DNA from: JBFHER01 sp041584055
GTDB lineage: Bacteria > Bacteroidota > Bacteroidia > Bacteroidales > UBA5342
Length of the DNA: 6,096 bases
NCBI GenBank assembly: GCA_041584055.1
Contig: JBFHER010000241.1
Coordinates: forward strand, 1-6,096
Direction: 5' to 3'
Shown here in pieces: positions 1-6,084 of this stretch; position 1 is the first letter of the stretch, and the number at the start of each line of letters is the position of its first letter. Under the pieces are notes generated by a model. The model had not been told where the DNA came from. It searched no databases and saw only the letters and a program-made list of their open reading frames with translations. A program made the position numbers and the translations under genes.

Positions 1-3000
1 ATTTATGTCTCCTTTACCAAAGGAGATGGCACGTCGCGTATTGCCATTCTAAAAATGGGAACGCCGGTGACAACTGTCCCCCAAAATTACAATAGCTACC
101 TTGCCAATAGTACGTTTGGAGACGGACAGCAAGTGGCAACGGGCGAGTATGTTGTTTACAGTGGCGGAGGCGCCTCTTTTAGCATATATAATCTGGTGCC
201 TGAAACAGATTATTATCTGGCCATTTTTGAAATGAATGGATCCGGTTTATCGTCTGAATTTTTAACAACGTCTTATTTAAGTGACACGATTCAAACCCTT
301 TTTGCTCCAGGTGTTCAGCCAAGTGGCTTTGTTGCAACAGACATCACCGGGAACAATATGAAAATTTCCTGGACGGCAGGTGATGGTGCCAACCGGATTG
401 TACTGGCGAAAAAAGGCGCCCCGGTCAATGCCAATCCGGTTGAGCTGATCTCTTACAGAGCACACGCGCGTGTAGAATATCGGGGATCCAACAGTGGATC
501 AATCATCGGGGATAATAATTTTGTTGTGTACAAAGGGTCTGCTTCTGAGGTGCAACTCAGTGAGATGAATCCCGATACGACATATCACTTTGCGGTGTTT
601 GAATACAATGGTGGTTCCGGACCAGTATATCTTACAACGAATCCATTGCGGGCAAGTGTAAAAACATTGCCTCATCCAACCATTGCTTCCTCCGAGGTAA
701 TTGCATCACAAATTGAAGGAGATAAAATGTCGCTCAGATGGACGGTTGGTAATGGGACGCGTCGGATTGTGGTCATACGTGAAGGATCGCCTGTGGATGC
801 CTTCCCACAGAAGAATGTGGCTTATACATCTCATCCCGATTTTGCACTGGCACCGGAAATTGCACCCGGCCAAAAAGTGATTTATAACAATAGCAACAGC
901 ACTGTGACTGTGAGCAATCTAAATCACGATTCCACCTATTATTTTGCCATTTTCGAATACAGTGGATCTGGTACGGAAGTTGGCTACCTTGTCACTGATT
1001 ATGCCACTTTTAGTCAAACAACACAAAGTACACCGCTGGTCAATGTATCAAACATCGACACCCTTTCTGTGGGAGCATACAATGCCAACTTAACGTTTAC
1101 ACCAGGCAATGGAACAGGAAGACTAATCGTGATGAAACAGGATACTGTGGTTGATTTTGTACCCAATAATTATCAAAATTACAATTACAATGCAAGTTTT
1201 GGCTCAGGTTATGGTAATCTTGGAAATGGAAATTATGCTATCTACAGAGGTGTCAATTCATTTGCATCGGTCAGTTTGCAACCCAATACGAAATATTATG
1301 TGACAGCCTTTGAATATACAGGAACAAACAGCCCCGTTTTCAATATTGAAAATGTGGATACCTTTTCATTCACAACAAAACTGCCTCCCCCTCCTACTAT
1401 CCCTTCAAAAGGGATTGCCTTTACAACGATCGAAGGAAATTCTCTAAGAATTATTTGGACAAGAGGCGATGGGGAACGACGCATTGTTATTGTTCGTAAA
1501 GATCAGGCAGTAACAGCAATCCCTCAAAATGGGGTACAATACACGGGTAATGCAGCCTTTAATCTTGCCGAAGAAATTGAACCGGGACAAAAAGTAATCT
1601 ACGATGGCACAGGTTATCATACCTACATCGACAGCCTTGAAATAGGCGTACGATATTATGTAAAAGTGATCGAATACAATGGCTCAGGAAATATTACAAA
1701 CTATTTAATGACCGAAACGCTTTCTGGATCTGCCTCAACTGCAAATGCGCCTGGTGTTTCCGCATCCAAAGTGCACTTTCAGTTGCTTACCCTCGATAAA
1801 TTACGTATTTTCTGGGAACAGGGAAGTGGTGGCAGACGCATTATTCTGGGACGTAAAAATGCACCAGTTGATGGTATCCCTGAAAATTTAAAAAGCTACA
1901 ATGCATCCAGTTACTTTGGTGCTGGTTCAAAAATTGGTGAAAGCTCTGTTATCTTTAGCTACACGGGATCACCTTATGGTGATCAGTTTTCTGATACGCT
2001 TTACACCGACGTATCGAGCATGGAACCCGGCAACACTTATTACTTTAAAATCTTTGAATACAATGGCGTTGGAGCGCCGGTTTATAAACAACTTGAACCA
2101 GGGGAAGGATCATTTAAAATTACCTTTGAACCCCCAAACCCAGCAAGTGGTTTTTATTCAACAACAACAGATGGAAACAGTATGACTTTAATATGGACCA
2201 GAGGGGGTGGTGACAAAAGGGTGATTGTAGCGCGTGAAGGTGCCGCCGTTGATGTGGTTCCTCAGGATGGTGTGGACTATGCCGAGAACAAAGATTTTCG
2301 CCTTGCAGAAGAAATTGCACCGGGTCAACGCGTCATCTATGATGGCACCAGTTATTTTACGCATCCCGAAGGTTTTAACCCTGGCACCGAATACTTTTTT
2401 AAAATATTTGAATACGGCGGAACAGGTGCAGACATTGACTATCTTACTGCTGTTTACGATTCGACAGCTGCAACTACACAATCAGCTCCAGACATTCAGG
2501 CTTCAAATTTGGTGATTAGCGGGATAACGCCCGAATCAGGAAATGTTTCATGGACAAATGGAAATGGTCAACGTAGAATCGTTGTGGCCAGGAAAGACAG
2601 TCCGGTGACCATAAATCCCAACGATACAACAGCATACAATTCGAACTATTTTGGGTCTGGAAGTCATTTGGGCGATGGGAATTACGTTGTTTATAAAAAC
2701 ACGACCAACAACTTTCAGATGTTAAAACTTGAGGGTGGAACAACTTATCACCTGGCGGTTTATGAAGCCAATGGATTAACTTATCCAATGCTGCTACGTC
2801 CGCCACTTACAGGACGTTTTACCACCCTTGGGCCACCGCAGGTGAATGCGGTCATCGACAGTGCCATAAATGTTACCGAAAACTCATTTCACATCCACTT
2901 TACAAGAGGAAGCGGTCAAAAACGCCTCGTTGTCATGCATGAAGGATCACCGGTGGATGCAAATCCCCTTGATGATGTCAATTACATTGACAATACCTAT

Positions 3001-3201
3001 TTGGGGGCGGGTGACGAAATTGGAACCGGAAATTTCGTTGTGTACGATGGCGAGGATGATAATGTGATTGTAACAGGATTAAAGCCGGCGACGGATTATC
3101 ACCTCTCTATTTTTGAGTACAATGCATTTAACGGGGGCCGGATATTGAGTTATCTCCTGCCGTCCACAGGCGTTGGCATTGTTACAACAAAAGCATTGAA
3201 T
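1..3201 (+). repeat. Nine tandem fibronectin-III-like protein repeats with odd/even alternation
   Basis: Repeat boundaries, placed at the prolines between domains, are 1-312 (N-terminally cut), 313-678, 679-1035, 1036-1395, 1396-1755, 1756-2136, 2137-2490, 2491-2838 and 2839-3201. Units are 116-127 residues. They are clear at the protein level but strongly diverged in DNA, so they are old duplications rather than a recent unstable array. Repeats 3, 5 and 7 share a middle signature (F-x-LA-x-EI-x-PGQ-x-VIY). The others carry variants of FGSG-x-x-LG-x-GNYVVY. Repeats 2, 4, 6 and 8 end in PV(Y/F)- or PML-containing strands and mostly a PP linker. Repeat 6 has an insertion of about ten residues after its IFSY strand. 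Confidence 0.9.
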
Positions 3202-3786
3202 ACTTCTCCGGAGTTATCTCCAATTGAGAATAAAAGGGTGAACGAAATGGAGGAGTTGTCATTTACAATCACTGCAATTGATAATGATGAACCTGTCCAA
3301 ACACTACGTTACACACTGGATAATGCATCGCTCTCGTTGGGCATGCACATTGATTCTATCAATGGACAATTTAGCTGGACACCGATGTCATCGCAGGCTG
3401 CAATGGAATATCAGGTAACTGTCACAGTCACAGACGACGGACTGTATCCATCCGCTCTTCAGCATTCGGCAACATTTACCATCACTGTTGATAAAGTCGT
3501 GGGAATTGAAGGGATTGAAATGTTTGATTCAGGCTTTAACGTCTTTCCGAATCCTTTTAAGGACCAATTTAATTTCGTGTTTGTGGCTCATGCAAACAGC
3601 AATGTTCGCATTGATTTTTACGATGCATCAGGCAAACATTTGAAAACAATCTTTAATCAGAATGTAAAACAAGGCATGCATTACAGCGCTGCATTTGCTC
3701 CTGCACTGAAAACGAATGGCATGTATCTATATAAAGTCACAGCTGGGGAAAGAACCTTTTATGGCAAAGCATTGTTTAGAGAATAA
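1..3786 (+). CDS. Giant T9SS-secreted surface protein with fibronectin-III-like repeats (5'-partial)
   Basis: The frame is open from base 1, and those first codons already encode part of a repeat (FTKGDGTSRIAIL). The gene therefore starts left of the window, and the ATG at 55 is internal. The visible 1261 residues contain nine ~120-residue repeats (residues 1-1067), an Ig/cadherin-like domain (about 1068-1165, with DNDE, NGQFSWTP and VTVTDDG motifs) and a C-terminal sorting domain (1179-1261). The repeats share a pattern of GxGxRRIVV, PVdxxP, a VVY or VIY strand, Tyr-Tyr-Phe and FEYNGSG. This is typical of Bacteroidota fibronectin-III-like domains, which usually act as stalks or adhesive modules. 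From the family, the protein should cross the outer membrane by the type IX system and be anchored at the surface or released. Its ligand is unknown. No enzymatic domain is visible, but one could lie in the missing N-terminal part. The stop is TAA at 3784-3786. Confidence 0.95.
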   Translation: MYVSFTKGDGTSRIAILKMGTPVTTVPQNYNSYLANSTFGDGQQVATGEYVVYSGGGASFSIYNLVPETDYYLAIFEMNGSGLSSEFLTTSYLSDTIQTLFAPGVQPSGFVATDITGNNMKISWTAGDGANRIVLAKKGAPVNANPVELISYRAHARVEYRGSNSGSIIGDNNFVVYKGSASEVQLSEMNPDTTYHFAVFEYNGGSGPVYLTTNPLRASVKTLPHPTIASSEVIASQIEGDKMSLRWTVGNGTRRIVVIREGSPVDAFPQKNVAYTSHPDFALAPEIAPGQKVIYNNSNSTVTVSNLNHDSTYYFAIFEYSGSGTEVGYLVTDYATFSQTTQSTPLVNVSNIDTLSVGAYNANLTFTPGNGTGRLIVMKQDTVVDFVPNNYQNYNYNASFGSGYGNLGNGNYAIYRGVNSFASVSLQPNTKYYVTAFEYTGTNSPVFNIENVDTFSFTTKLPPPPTIPSKGIAFTTIEGNSLRIIWTRGDGERRIVIVRKDQAVTAIPQNGVQYTGNAAFNLAEEIEPGQKVIYDGTGYHTYIDSLEIGVRYYVKVIEYNGSGNITNYLMTETLSGSASTANAPGVSASKVHFQLLTLDKLRIFWEQGSGGRRIILGRKNAPVDGIPENLKSYNASSYFGAGSKIGESSVIFSYTGSPYGDQFSDTLYTDVSSMEPGNTYYFKIFEYNGVGAPVYKQLEPGEGSFKITFEPPNPASGFYSTTTDGNSMTLIWTRGGGDKRVIVAREGAAVDVVPQDGVDYAENKDFRLAEEIAPGQRVIYDGTSYFTHPEGFNPGTEYFFKIFEYGGTGADIDYLTAVYDSTAATTQSAPDIQASNLVISGITPESGNVSWTNGNGQRRIVVARKDSPVTINPNDTTAYNSNYFGSGSHLGDGNYVVYKNTTNNFQMLKLEGGTTYHLAVYEANGLTYPMLLRPPLTGRFTTLGPPQVNAVIDSAINVTENSFHIHFTRGSGQKRLVVMHEGSPVDANPLDDVNYIDNTYLGAGDEIGTGNFVVYDGEDDNVIVTGLKPATDYHLSIFEYNAFNGGRILSYLLPSTGVGIVTTKALNTSPELSPIENKRVNEMEELSFTITAIDNDEPVQTLRYTLDNASLSLGMHIDSINGQFSWTPMSSQAAMEYQVTVTVTDDGLYPSALQHSATFTITVDKVVGIEGIEMFDSGFNVFPNPFKDQFNFVFVAHANSNVRIDFYDASGKHLKTIFNQNVKQGMHYSAAFAPALKTNGMYLYKVTAGERTFYGKALFRE
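3202..3495 (+). other. Ig/cadherin-like domain of the giant protein
   Basis: These residues (about 1068-1165 of the visible protein) break the fibronectin-type pattern. They show the layout of the putative-Ig (He_PIG-like) or cadherin-like domains often found before a sorting tail: a PELSPIENKRVNE opening, an FTITAIDNDEP strand with acidic residues, a MHIDSINGQFSWTP loop and a closing YQVTVTVTDDG. In related domains the acidic residues can bind calcium. That is family knowledge and is not shown here. The domain probably spaces the repeats from the secretion signal. Confidence 0.7.
3535..3783 (+). other. Type IX secretion C-terminal sorting domain (type A, Por_Secre_tail-like)
   Basis: The last ~83 residues follow the type A T9SS tail pattern: FNVFPNPFKD at the start, then a VRIDFYDASGKHLKTI strand pair, NGMYLYKVTAG near the end and a short Lys/Arg-containing finish (GKALFRE). 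In characterised systems this domain directs the protein through the outer-membrane translocon and is cleaved by the PorU sortase as the cargo is attached or released. It implies that the host encodes a T9SS elsewhere. Confidence 0.92.
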
Positions 3787-3795
3787 AATCTTCAT

Positions 3796-3834
3796 CTTAG
3801 GCTTCATTCACATTCTCAGTGAATGAAGCCTAAG
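3796..3834 (+). terminator. Perfect 16-bp hairpin after the giant gene
   Basis: Bases 3796-3811 are exactly complementary to 3819-3834, around a 7-base loop (ATTCTCA). The hairpin begins nine bases after the stop codon. No T-run follows on the plus strand (the next bases are GGAAATC), so it is not a classic rho-independent terminator. It could instead stop transcription weakly or protect the 3' end of the long mRNA. It also separates the gene from the next gene on the same strand, which starts 36 bases further on. Confidence 0.7.
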
Positions 3835-3870
3835 GGAAATCAAAGTTCGCATCTAATGAGATAAAAAGAC

Positions 3871-4236
3871 ATGAAAGTAACACCGGAGCACAATGCGCGT
3901 ATGGCAAAAATGACATTTGCGTCTGTTTTTCCCCATTATCTCAATAAAATAAAGAAAAAAGGAAGAACGGAAGCTGAACTTTTACAGGTGATTGAGTGGT
4001 TAACCGGATTTGATGAGGTAAAAGTTCAGGATTTTCTGCATCAAGGAGTCACCTTTGAAACTTTCTTTCAGCATGCAAATTTAAATCCAAACGTCGAAAA
4101 CATCAAAGGGGTTATCTGTGGCTATCGCATCGAAGATATAGACAACGCGTTGACAAAAAAGATAAGATATCTGGACAAACTCGTGGATGAGCTGGCCAAA
4201 GGGCGAAAGATGGAAAAGATTTTACGTCTTGATTGA
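3871..4236 (+). CDS. DUF2200 family protein
   Basis: This 121-residue soluble protein matches the small DUF2200 family from end to end. Recognisable blocks are KMTFASVFPHYL (residues 13-24), KKKGRTEAELLQVIEWLTGFDE (28-49), VTFETFFQHANLNPN (60-74), GVICGYRIEDI (80-90) and the highly conserved C-terminus IRYLDKLVDELAKGRKMEKILR (98-119). The length is normal for the family and the function is unknown. There is no signal peptide or membrane segment, so it is probably cytoplasmic. The ATG at 3871 is the only plausible start, because an in-frame TAA lies at 3862-3864. No Bacteroidota-type promoter is evident in the 84-base gap upstream. The gene is probably unrelated to the secreted protein before it and converges on the minus-strand cluster. 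Confidence 0.9.
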   Translation: MKVTPEHNARMAKMTFASVFPHYLNKIKKKGRTEAELLQVIEWLTGFDEVKVQDFLHQGVTFETFFQHANLNPNVENIKGVICGYRIEDIDNALTKKIRYLDKLVDELAKGRKMEKILRLD

Positions 4237-4260
4237 ATCCTTCTTATAAGAACAAGGATT
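4236..4260. terminator. Weak bidirectional hairpin between convergent genes
   Basis: AATCCTT (4236-4242) pairs with AAGGATT (4254-4260). Two further A-T pairs form inside, after a C-C mismatch. The hairpin starts at the last base of the DUF2200 stop codon and ends six bases before the 3' end of the minus-strand CoA-binding gene. Its position between convergent genes suggests a shared terminator. The stem is short and AT-rich, with no strong T-run, so this is a modest call. Confidence 0.4.
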
Positions 4261-4266
4261 ATATCT

Positions 4267-4644
4267 TTAATAGGAATTGGTTGCTAGCAAAACCAGTGTA
4301 CATGCCTGCTCTGTCTCAATTCCCCGATTAGTCAATTCTTTTTCAAATTCTGGATTCTCTGTGCCCGGATTGAAAATAACCCGTCTGGGTTTTAAAGATT
4401 TGATGTAATCATAATAACCTGTTTGATTTTTGGGTGACACATACATGGTCACCGTGTCAACATCAGGGTAAGGTATGGGATTATTGGTTAACTCCCGATC
4501 AAATAAAAGACCCGCACGATTTCCAATCATGTAAATTTCATGGTCATGAGATATTAATTTTTCAGCGGCCTTGTAAGCATAACGTTCAGGATTCTGACTT
4601 GCACCAATGATTAAAGTTTTTAAATTTTCTTTTTGCTTGCTCAT
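4267..4644 (-). CDS. CoA-binding (Rossmann-fold) family protein, YccU/CoA_binding_2-like
   Basis: This 125-residue protein has the single Rossmann-type domain of the CoA-binding family (COG1832/CoA_binding_2). Visible motifs are the nucleotide-binding start TLIIGASQNPERYAYKAAEKL (residues 10-30), the second strand HEIYMIGNRAG (35-45), DTVTMYVSP (63-71), the loop RVIFNPGTENPEFEKEL (88-104) and the end GIETEQACTLVLLATNSY (108-125), with Cys115. Length and motif order suit Bacteroidota members. The family is thought to bind CoA or a related nucleotide, but no reaction is established. There is no signal peptide, so it should be cytoplasmic. It is the last gene of a possible three-gene minus-strand unit, 58 bp after the NifX-like gene. 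The TAA stop is at 4267-4269. Confidence 0.87.
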   Translation of the reverse strand: MSKQKENLKTLIIGASQNPERYAYKAAEKLISHDHEIYMIGNRAGLLFDRELTNNPIPYPDVDTVTMYVSPKNQTGYYDYIKSLKPRRVIFNPGTENPEFEKELTNRGIETEQACTLVLLATNSY

Positions 4645-4702
4645 TCTTCGATGGTTTTATTATTATAATATATTTCTTTTACGAGGCAGTTTGATAAACT
4701 TT

Positions 4703-5158
4703 TTATGTCGTTACTTTTACCTTTAAAATTCCTTTTTTCAGCATAAAGAGTTTATATGCATGTACATTATGCTCCAATTCATCCTTGATCCAGTTCAGAT
4801 GCTGACTTAAAACGTTGAGTGCATCTTCAATTGTTTCTTTGTCAATGATAATTGGAATGAAAAAACGGTTTACCAGGGTGATGTTTTTTCCAAATTGTTT
4901 GGAAACCATGACCTGTATGTCGTTTTCTTTCAATAAATCAATGATTGCCTTTCCCTTTTTAGGAGAACCATGGCCTTGCGATTCATCCATATTTTTATAG
5001 GGATTCTTCAGGTCATTTTTAAAAGCTATTTTTTCGCCATTCCATTCAAAAATCAAATACATGTCCGCATCGCCAAAATGACATGATTCAAATGCTTTTG
5101 CATGGCTAACTGCAAATGCAAATCGTATGTTCTTAGGCACTTCTTTTTTTTCCATCAT
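4703..5158 (-). CDS. NifX/NifB-type Fe-Mo cofactor-binding domain protein (Nitro_FeMo-Co-like)
   Basis: This 151-residue protein resembles the small NifX-like or MTH1175-like domain. It has an initial IRFAFAV strand (residues 11-17), then CHFGDADMYLIFEW (26-39) in place of the usual HFGRAPYF-type motif, a GHGSPKKGKAIIDLLKENDIQVMVSKQFGKN block (62-92) and a final IPIIIDKETIEDAL (101-114). Residues from about 120 (HLNWIKDELEHN and LFMLKKGILKVKV) extend past the usual domain. Proteins with this domain bind or carry iron-sulfur or Fe-Mo type clusters. Many family members occur outside nitrogen fixation, and no nif structural gene is seen here. Cys26, His27 and His63 are candidate ligands by inference. 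Either of two adjacent ATGs (5158 or 5155) could start it; I use the outer one. It lies 83 bp after the DUF1847 gene. Confidence 0.83.
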   Translation of the reverse strand: MMEKKEVPKNIRFAFAVSHAKAFESCHFGDADMYLIFEWNGEKIAFKNDLKNPYKNMDESQGHGSPKKGKAIIDLLKENDIQVMVSKQFGKNITLVNRFFIPIIIDKETIEDALNVLSQHLNWIKDELEHNVHAYKLFMLKKGILKVKVTT

Positions 5159-5172
5159 ATATCATTTTTGTA

Positions 5173-5225
5173 TGTGTATCTGACTGTATACGAAGTCACA
5201 TCCCTCATCTCTTTGTGGATACACA
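5173..5225. repeat. Inverted repeat in the DUF1847 / NifX-like intergenic gap
   Basis: TGTGTATC (5173-5180) and GATACACA (5218-5225) are exact reverse complements separated by 37 bases. Immediately inside the left arm is a second small hairpin, TGACT (5181-5185) with AGTCA (5194-5198), whose loop contains the palindrome GTATAC. An 8-bp match over this distance could arise by chance. It could also be an mRNA structure that separates expression of the two genes, or an operator. No other promoter-like signal is visible in the gap. Confidence 0.3.
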
Positions 5226-5241
5226 CCTTTTATTCAGATCC

Positions 5242-5706
5242 CTATCTCCCAGCAATGTCTGCAATGGCTTTGGCCGGATTATTGTTATTTGTAAAATCCT
5301 TGTCAAACAGGTTGGTTACCAATCCATCTGAATGTTTGCTAAATATCATGTCATGTCCTACACAAAGGCCCATTGAAATATTTAACTCCGTCTTATGCTT
5401 ATTCAAAAATTCCGCTTGCCCCAGTGGGTTACACATCACACGACTGCTCCCTCCGCCTAAAATATCTTTTTTGGGTATTCTTTCATATTTGCAATCCACA
5501 GTATAAACATCAAAATACTTTGAAAAATATCTTTCCAATGTCCTTGCTTCATGCGAAAATGTGATGCAGTGGGCAATACCTATGCGTTGAAAACGCATGC
5601 CTCGGGCAAAATTCAATATTTCTTCAACCCGGTTGGAATTCATGCTTGTATAAGCATCATTCACCTGCATTATCTTTTTGTAATTATCTGGATATAATGA
5701 AGACAT
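5242..5706 (-). CDS. DUF1847 family protein, short form lacking the Cys-rich N-terminus
   Basis: The 154-residue protein matches the core of DUF1847: NRVEEILNFARGMRFQRIGIAHC (residues 25-47), the strand DVYTVDCKYERIPKKDI (66-82), CNPLGQAEFLNKHKTELNISMGLCVGHD (92-119) and the closing VTNLFDKDFTNNNNP (130-144). Four conserved-type cysteines (47, 72, 92, 115) and His118 are kept. As I recall the family, longer members start with a Cys-rich, metal-binding-like segment of about 30 residues. Here only 24 residues precede the RVEEI block, and an in-frame TGA at 5731-5733 prevents a longer start. The function is unknown. Conserved cysteines suggest metal or Fe-S binding, but that is inference. It is the first gene of the minus-strand cluster, with a good promoter candidate about 90 bp upstream. 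Confidence 0.85.
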   Translation of the reverse strand: MSSLYPDNYKKIMQVNDAYTSMNSNRVEEILNFARGMRFQRIGIAHCITFSHEARTLERYFSKYFDVYTVDCKYERIPKKDILGGGSSRVMCNPLGQAEFLNKHKTELNISMGLCVGHDMIFSKHSDGLVTNLFDKDFTNNNNPAKAIADIAGR

Positions 5707-5794
5707 TGTTTGTTTTTGATTTTTTTCTTTTCAACTCAGAACCCCACACATTCTTAAACAATCAGGTTGAACGATGGCCTGAATTTTATTGATG

Positions 5795-5825
5795 CAAAAT
5801 TATAGGATTCTTTTTTCGTAGAAAA
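5795..5825 (-). promoter_or_regulatory. Bacteroidota-type promoter candidate for the minus-strand cluster
   Basis: On the minus strand, TAATTTTG (5802-5795) exactly fits the Bacteroidota -7 consensus TAnnTTTG and overlaps a perfect TATAAT (5804-5799). Eighteen bases upstream lies TTTTC (5825-5821), a weak version of the TTTG -33 element. Transcription would start near 5788, leaving a leader of roughly 80 bases before the DUF1847 ATG at 5706. No comparable -7 element was found in the two gaps further down the cluster, so this may drive all three genes. Confidence 0.5.
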
Positions 5826-5840
5826 GAATGAGGTGTGACA

Positions 5841-5878
5841 TATCATTGACATTGACTTGATAAATGACAAGATAAATC
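5841..5878. promoter_or_regulatory. AT-rich short-repeat patch upstream of the cluster promoter, possible regulator site
   Basis: The patch contains CATTGA twice in tandem (5844-5855) and GATAAAT twice, 12 bases apart (5859-5865 and 5871-5877), with TGACA-like units between them. Within it, TTGAT-AAAT-GACAA (5857-5870) matches 8 of 10 defined positions of the Crp/Fnr-type consensus TTGAT-N4-ATCAA. Its centre would lie about 75 bases upstream of the predicted transcription start, a reasonable place for an activator. Short AT-rich matches of this kind are common by chance, so this is only a pointer. Confidence 0.15.
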
Positions 5879-6010
5879 TTATGAAATCATAGTCACCTTT
5901 GGTTGGAGCGCATTCAATTTGTTAAAATTAGAGGCGTTTTTTCGTCATATATAAAAAAAATCATTGTTGTCCGGCTAAAATTCAATCAATGCTTTTGTGT
6001 GCTCTAGCCG

Positions 6011-6060
6011 CACGGGCTTTTACTTTCTTCCTTCAGCCGAAGAAAGTAAACAACCGCGTG
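6011..6060. repeat. Composite long hairpin, possible dispersed intergenic repeat
   Basis: An inner stem of 12 perfect base pairs (TTTACTTTCTTC at 6019-6030 with GAAGAAAGTAAA at 6039-6050) closes an 8-base loop. Beyond a small internal loop, an outer stem of six pairs forms between CACGGG (6011-6016) and CCGCGTG (6054-6060), with one bulged G at 6056. The structure is possible on either strand. It lacks the usual terminator form, since there is no T-run after the stem. Its GC-rich flanks contrast with the AT-rich DNA beside it, as expected for a REP-like or other repeated intergenic element. Repetition cannot be shown from a single copy. Confidence 0.5.
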
Positions 6061-6061
6061 T

Positions 6062-6084
6062 CGCCTTTAGCTTTAGCGGTGGCG
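6062..6084. repeat. Second small hairpin beside the composite hairpin
   Basis: CGCC (6062-6065) can pair with GGCG (6081-6084). The loop contains a tandem CTTTAG pair (6065-6070, 6071-6076). CCGC at 6054-6057 could alternatively pair with GCGG at 6076-6079, so this hairpin and the outer stem of its neighbour are mutually exclusive options. The pairing is short and weak alone. It is listed because it continues the structured, GC-richer segment to the window edge. Confidence 0.25.

Noticed and set aside
55..57. ATG at 55 as the start of the giant gene
   Set aside because: The same frame is open back to base 1 and encodes the first strand of a repeat, so the ATG is an internal methionine.
1901..2515. 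Overlapping open frames on both strands inside the giant gene (also near 277-465, 1296-1484, 2516-2806 and 2870-3067)
   Set aside because: They lie within the conserved repeat-coding frame, have no recognisable domains and show biased composition expected of out-of-frame reading.
4815..5000. Plus-strand open frames opposite the NifX-like and DUF1847 genes (also 5102-5506 and 5373-5564)
   Set aside because: They are antisense to genes with clear family motifs and resemble no known protein.
4703..5158. Evidence for nitrogen fixation
   Set aside because: The NifX-like domain is widespread outside nif systems, and no nifHDK, nifE/N or nifB radical-SAM gene is in the window.
5731..5799. A Cys-containing upstream peptide (ending CLRMCGVLS) in frame with DUF1847 across the TGA, as a lost N-terminus or selenocysteine readthrough
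   Set aside because: It is only about 22 codons, its Cys spacing does not match a CxxC motif, it begins right at the predicted promoter element, and nothing suggests TGA recoding.
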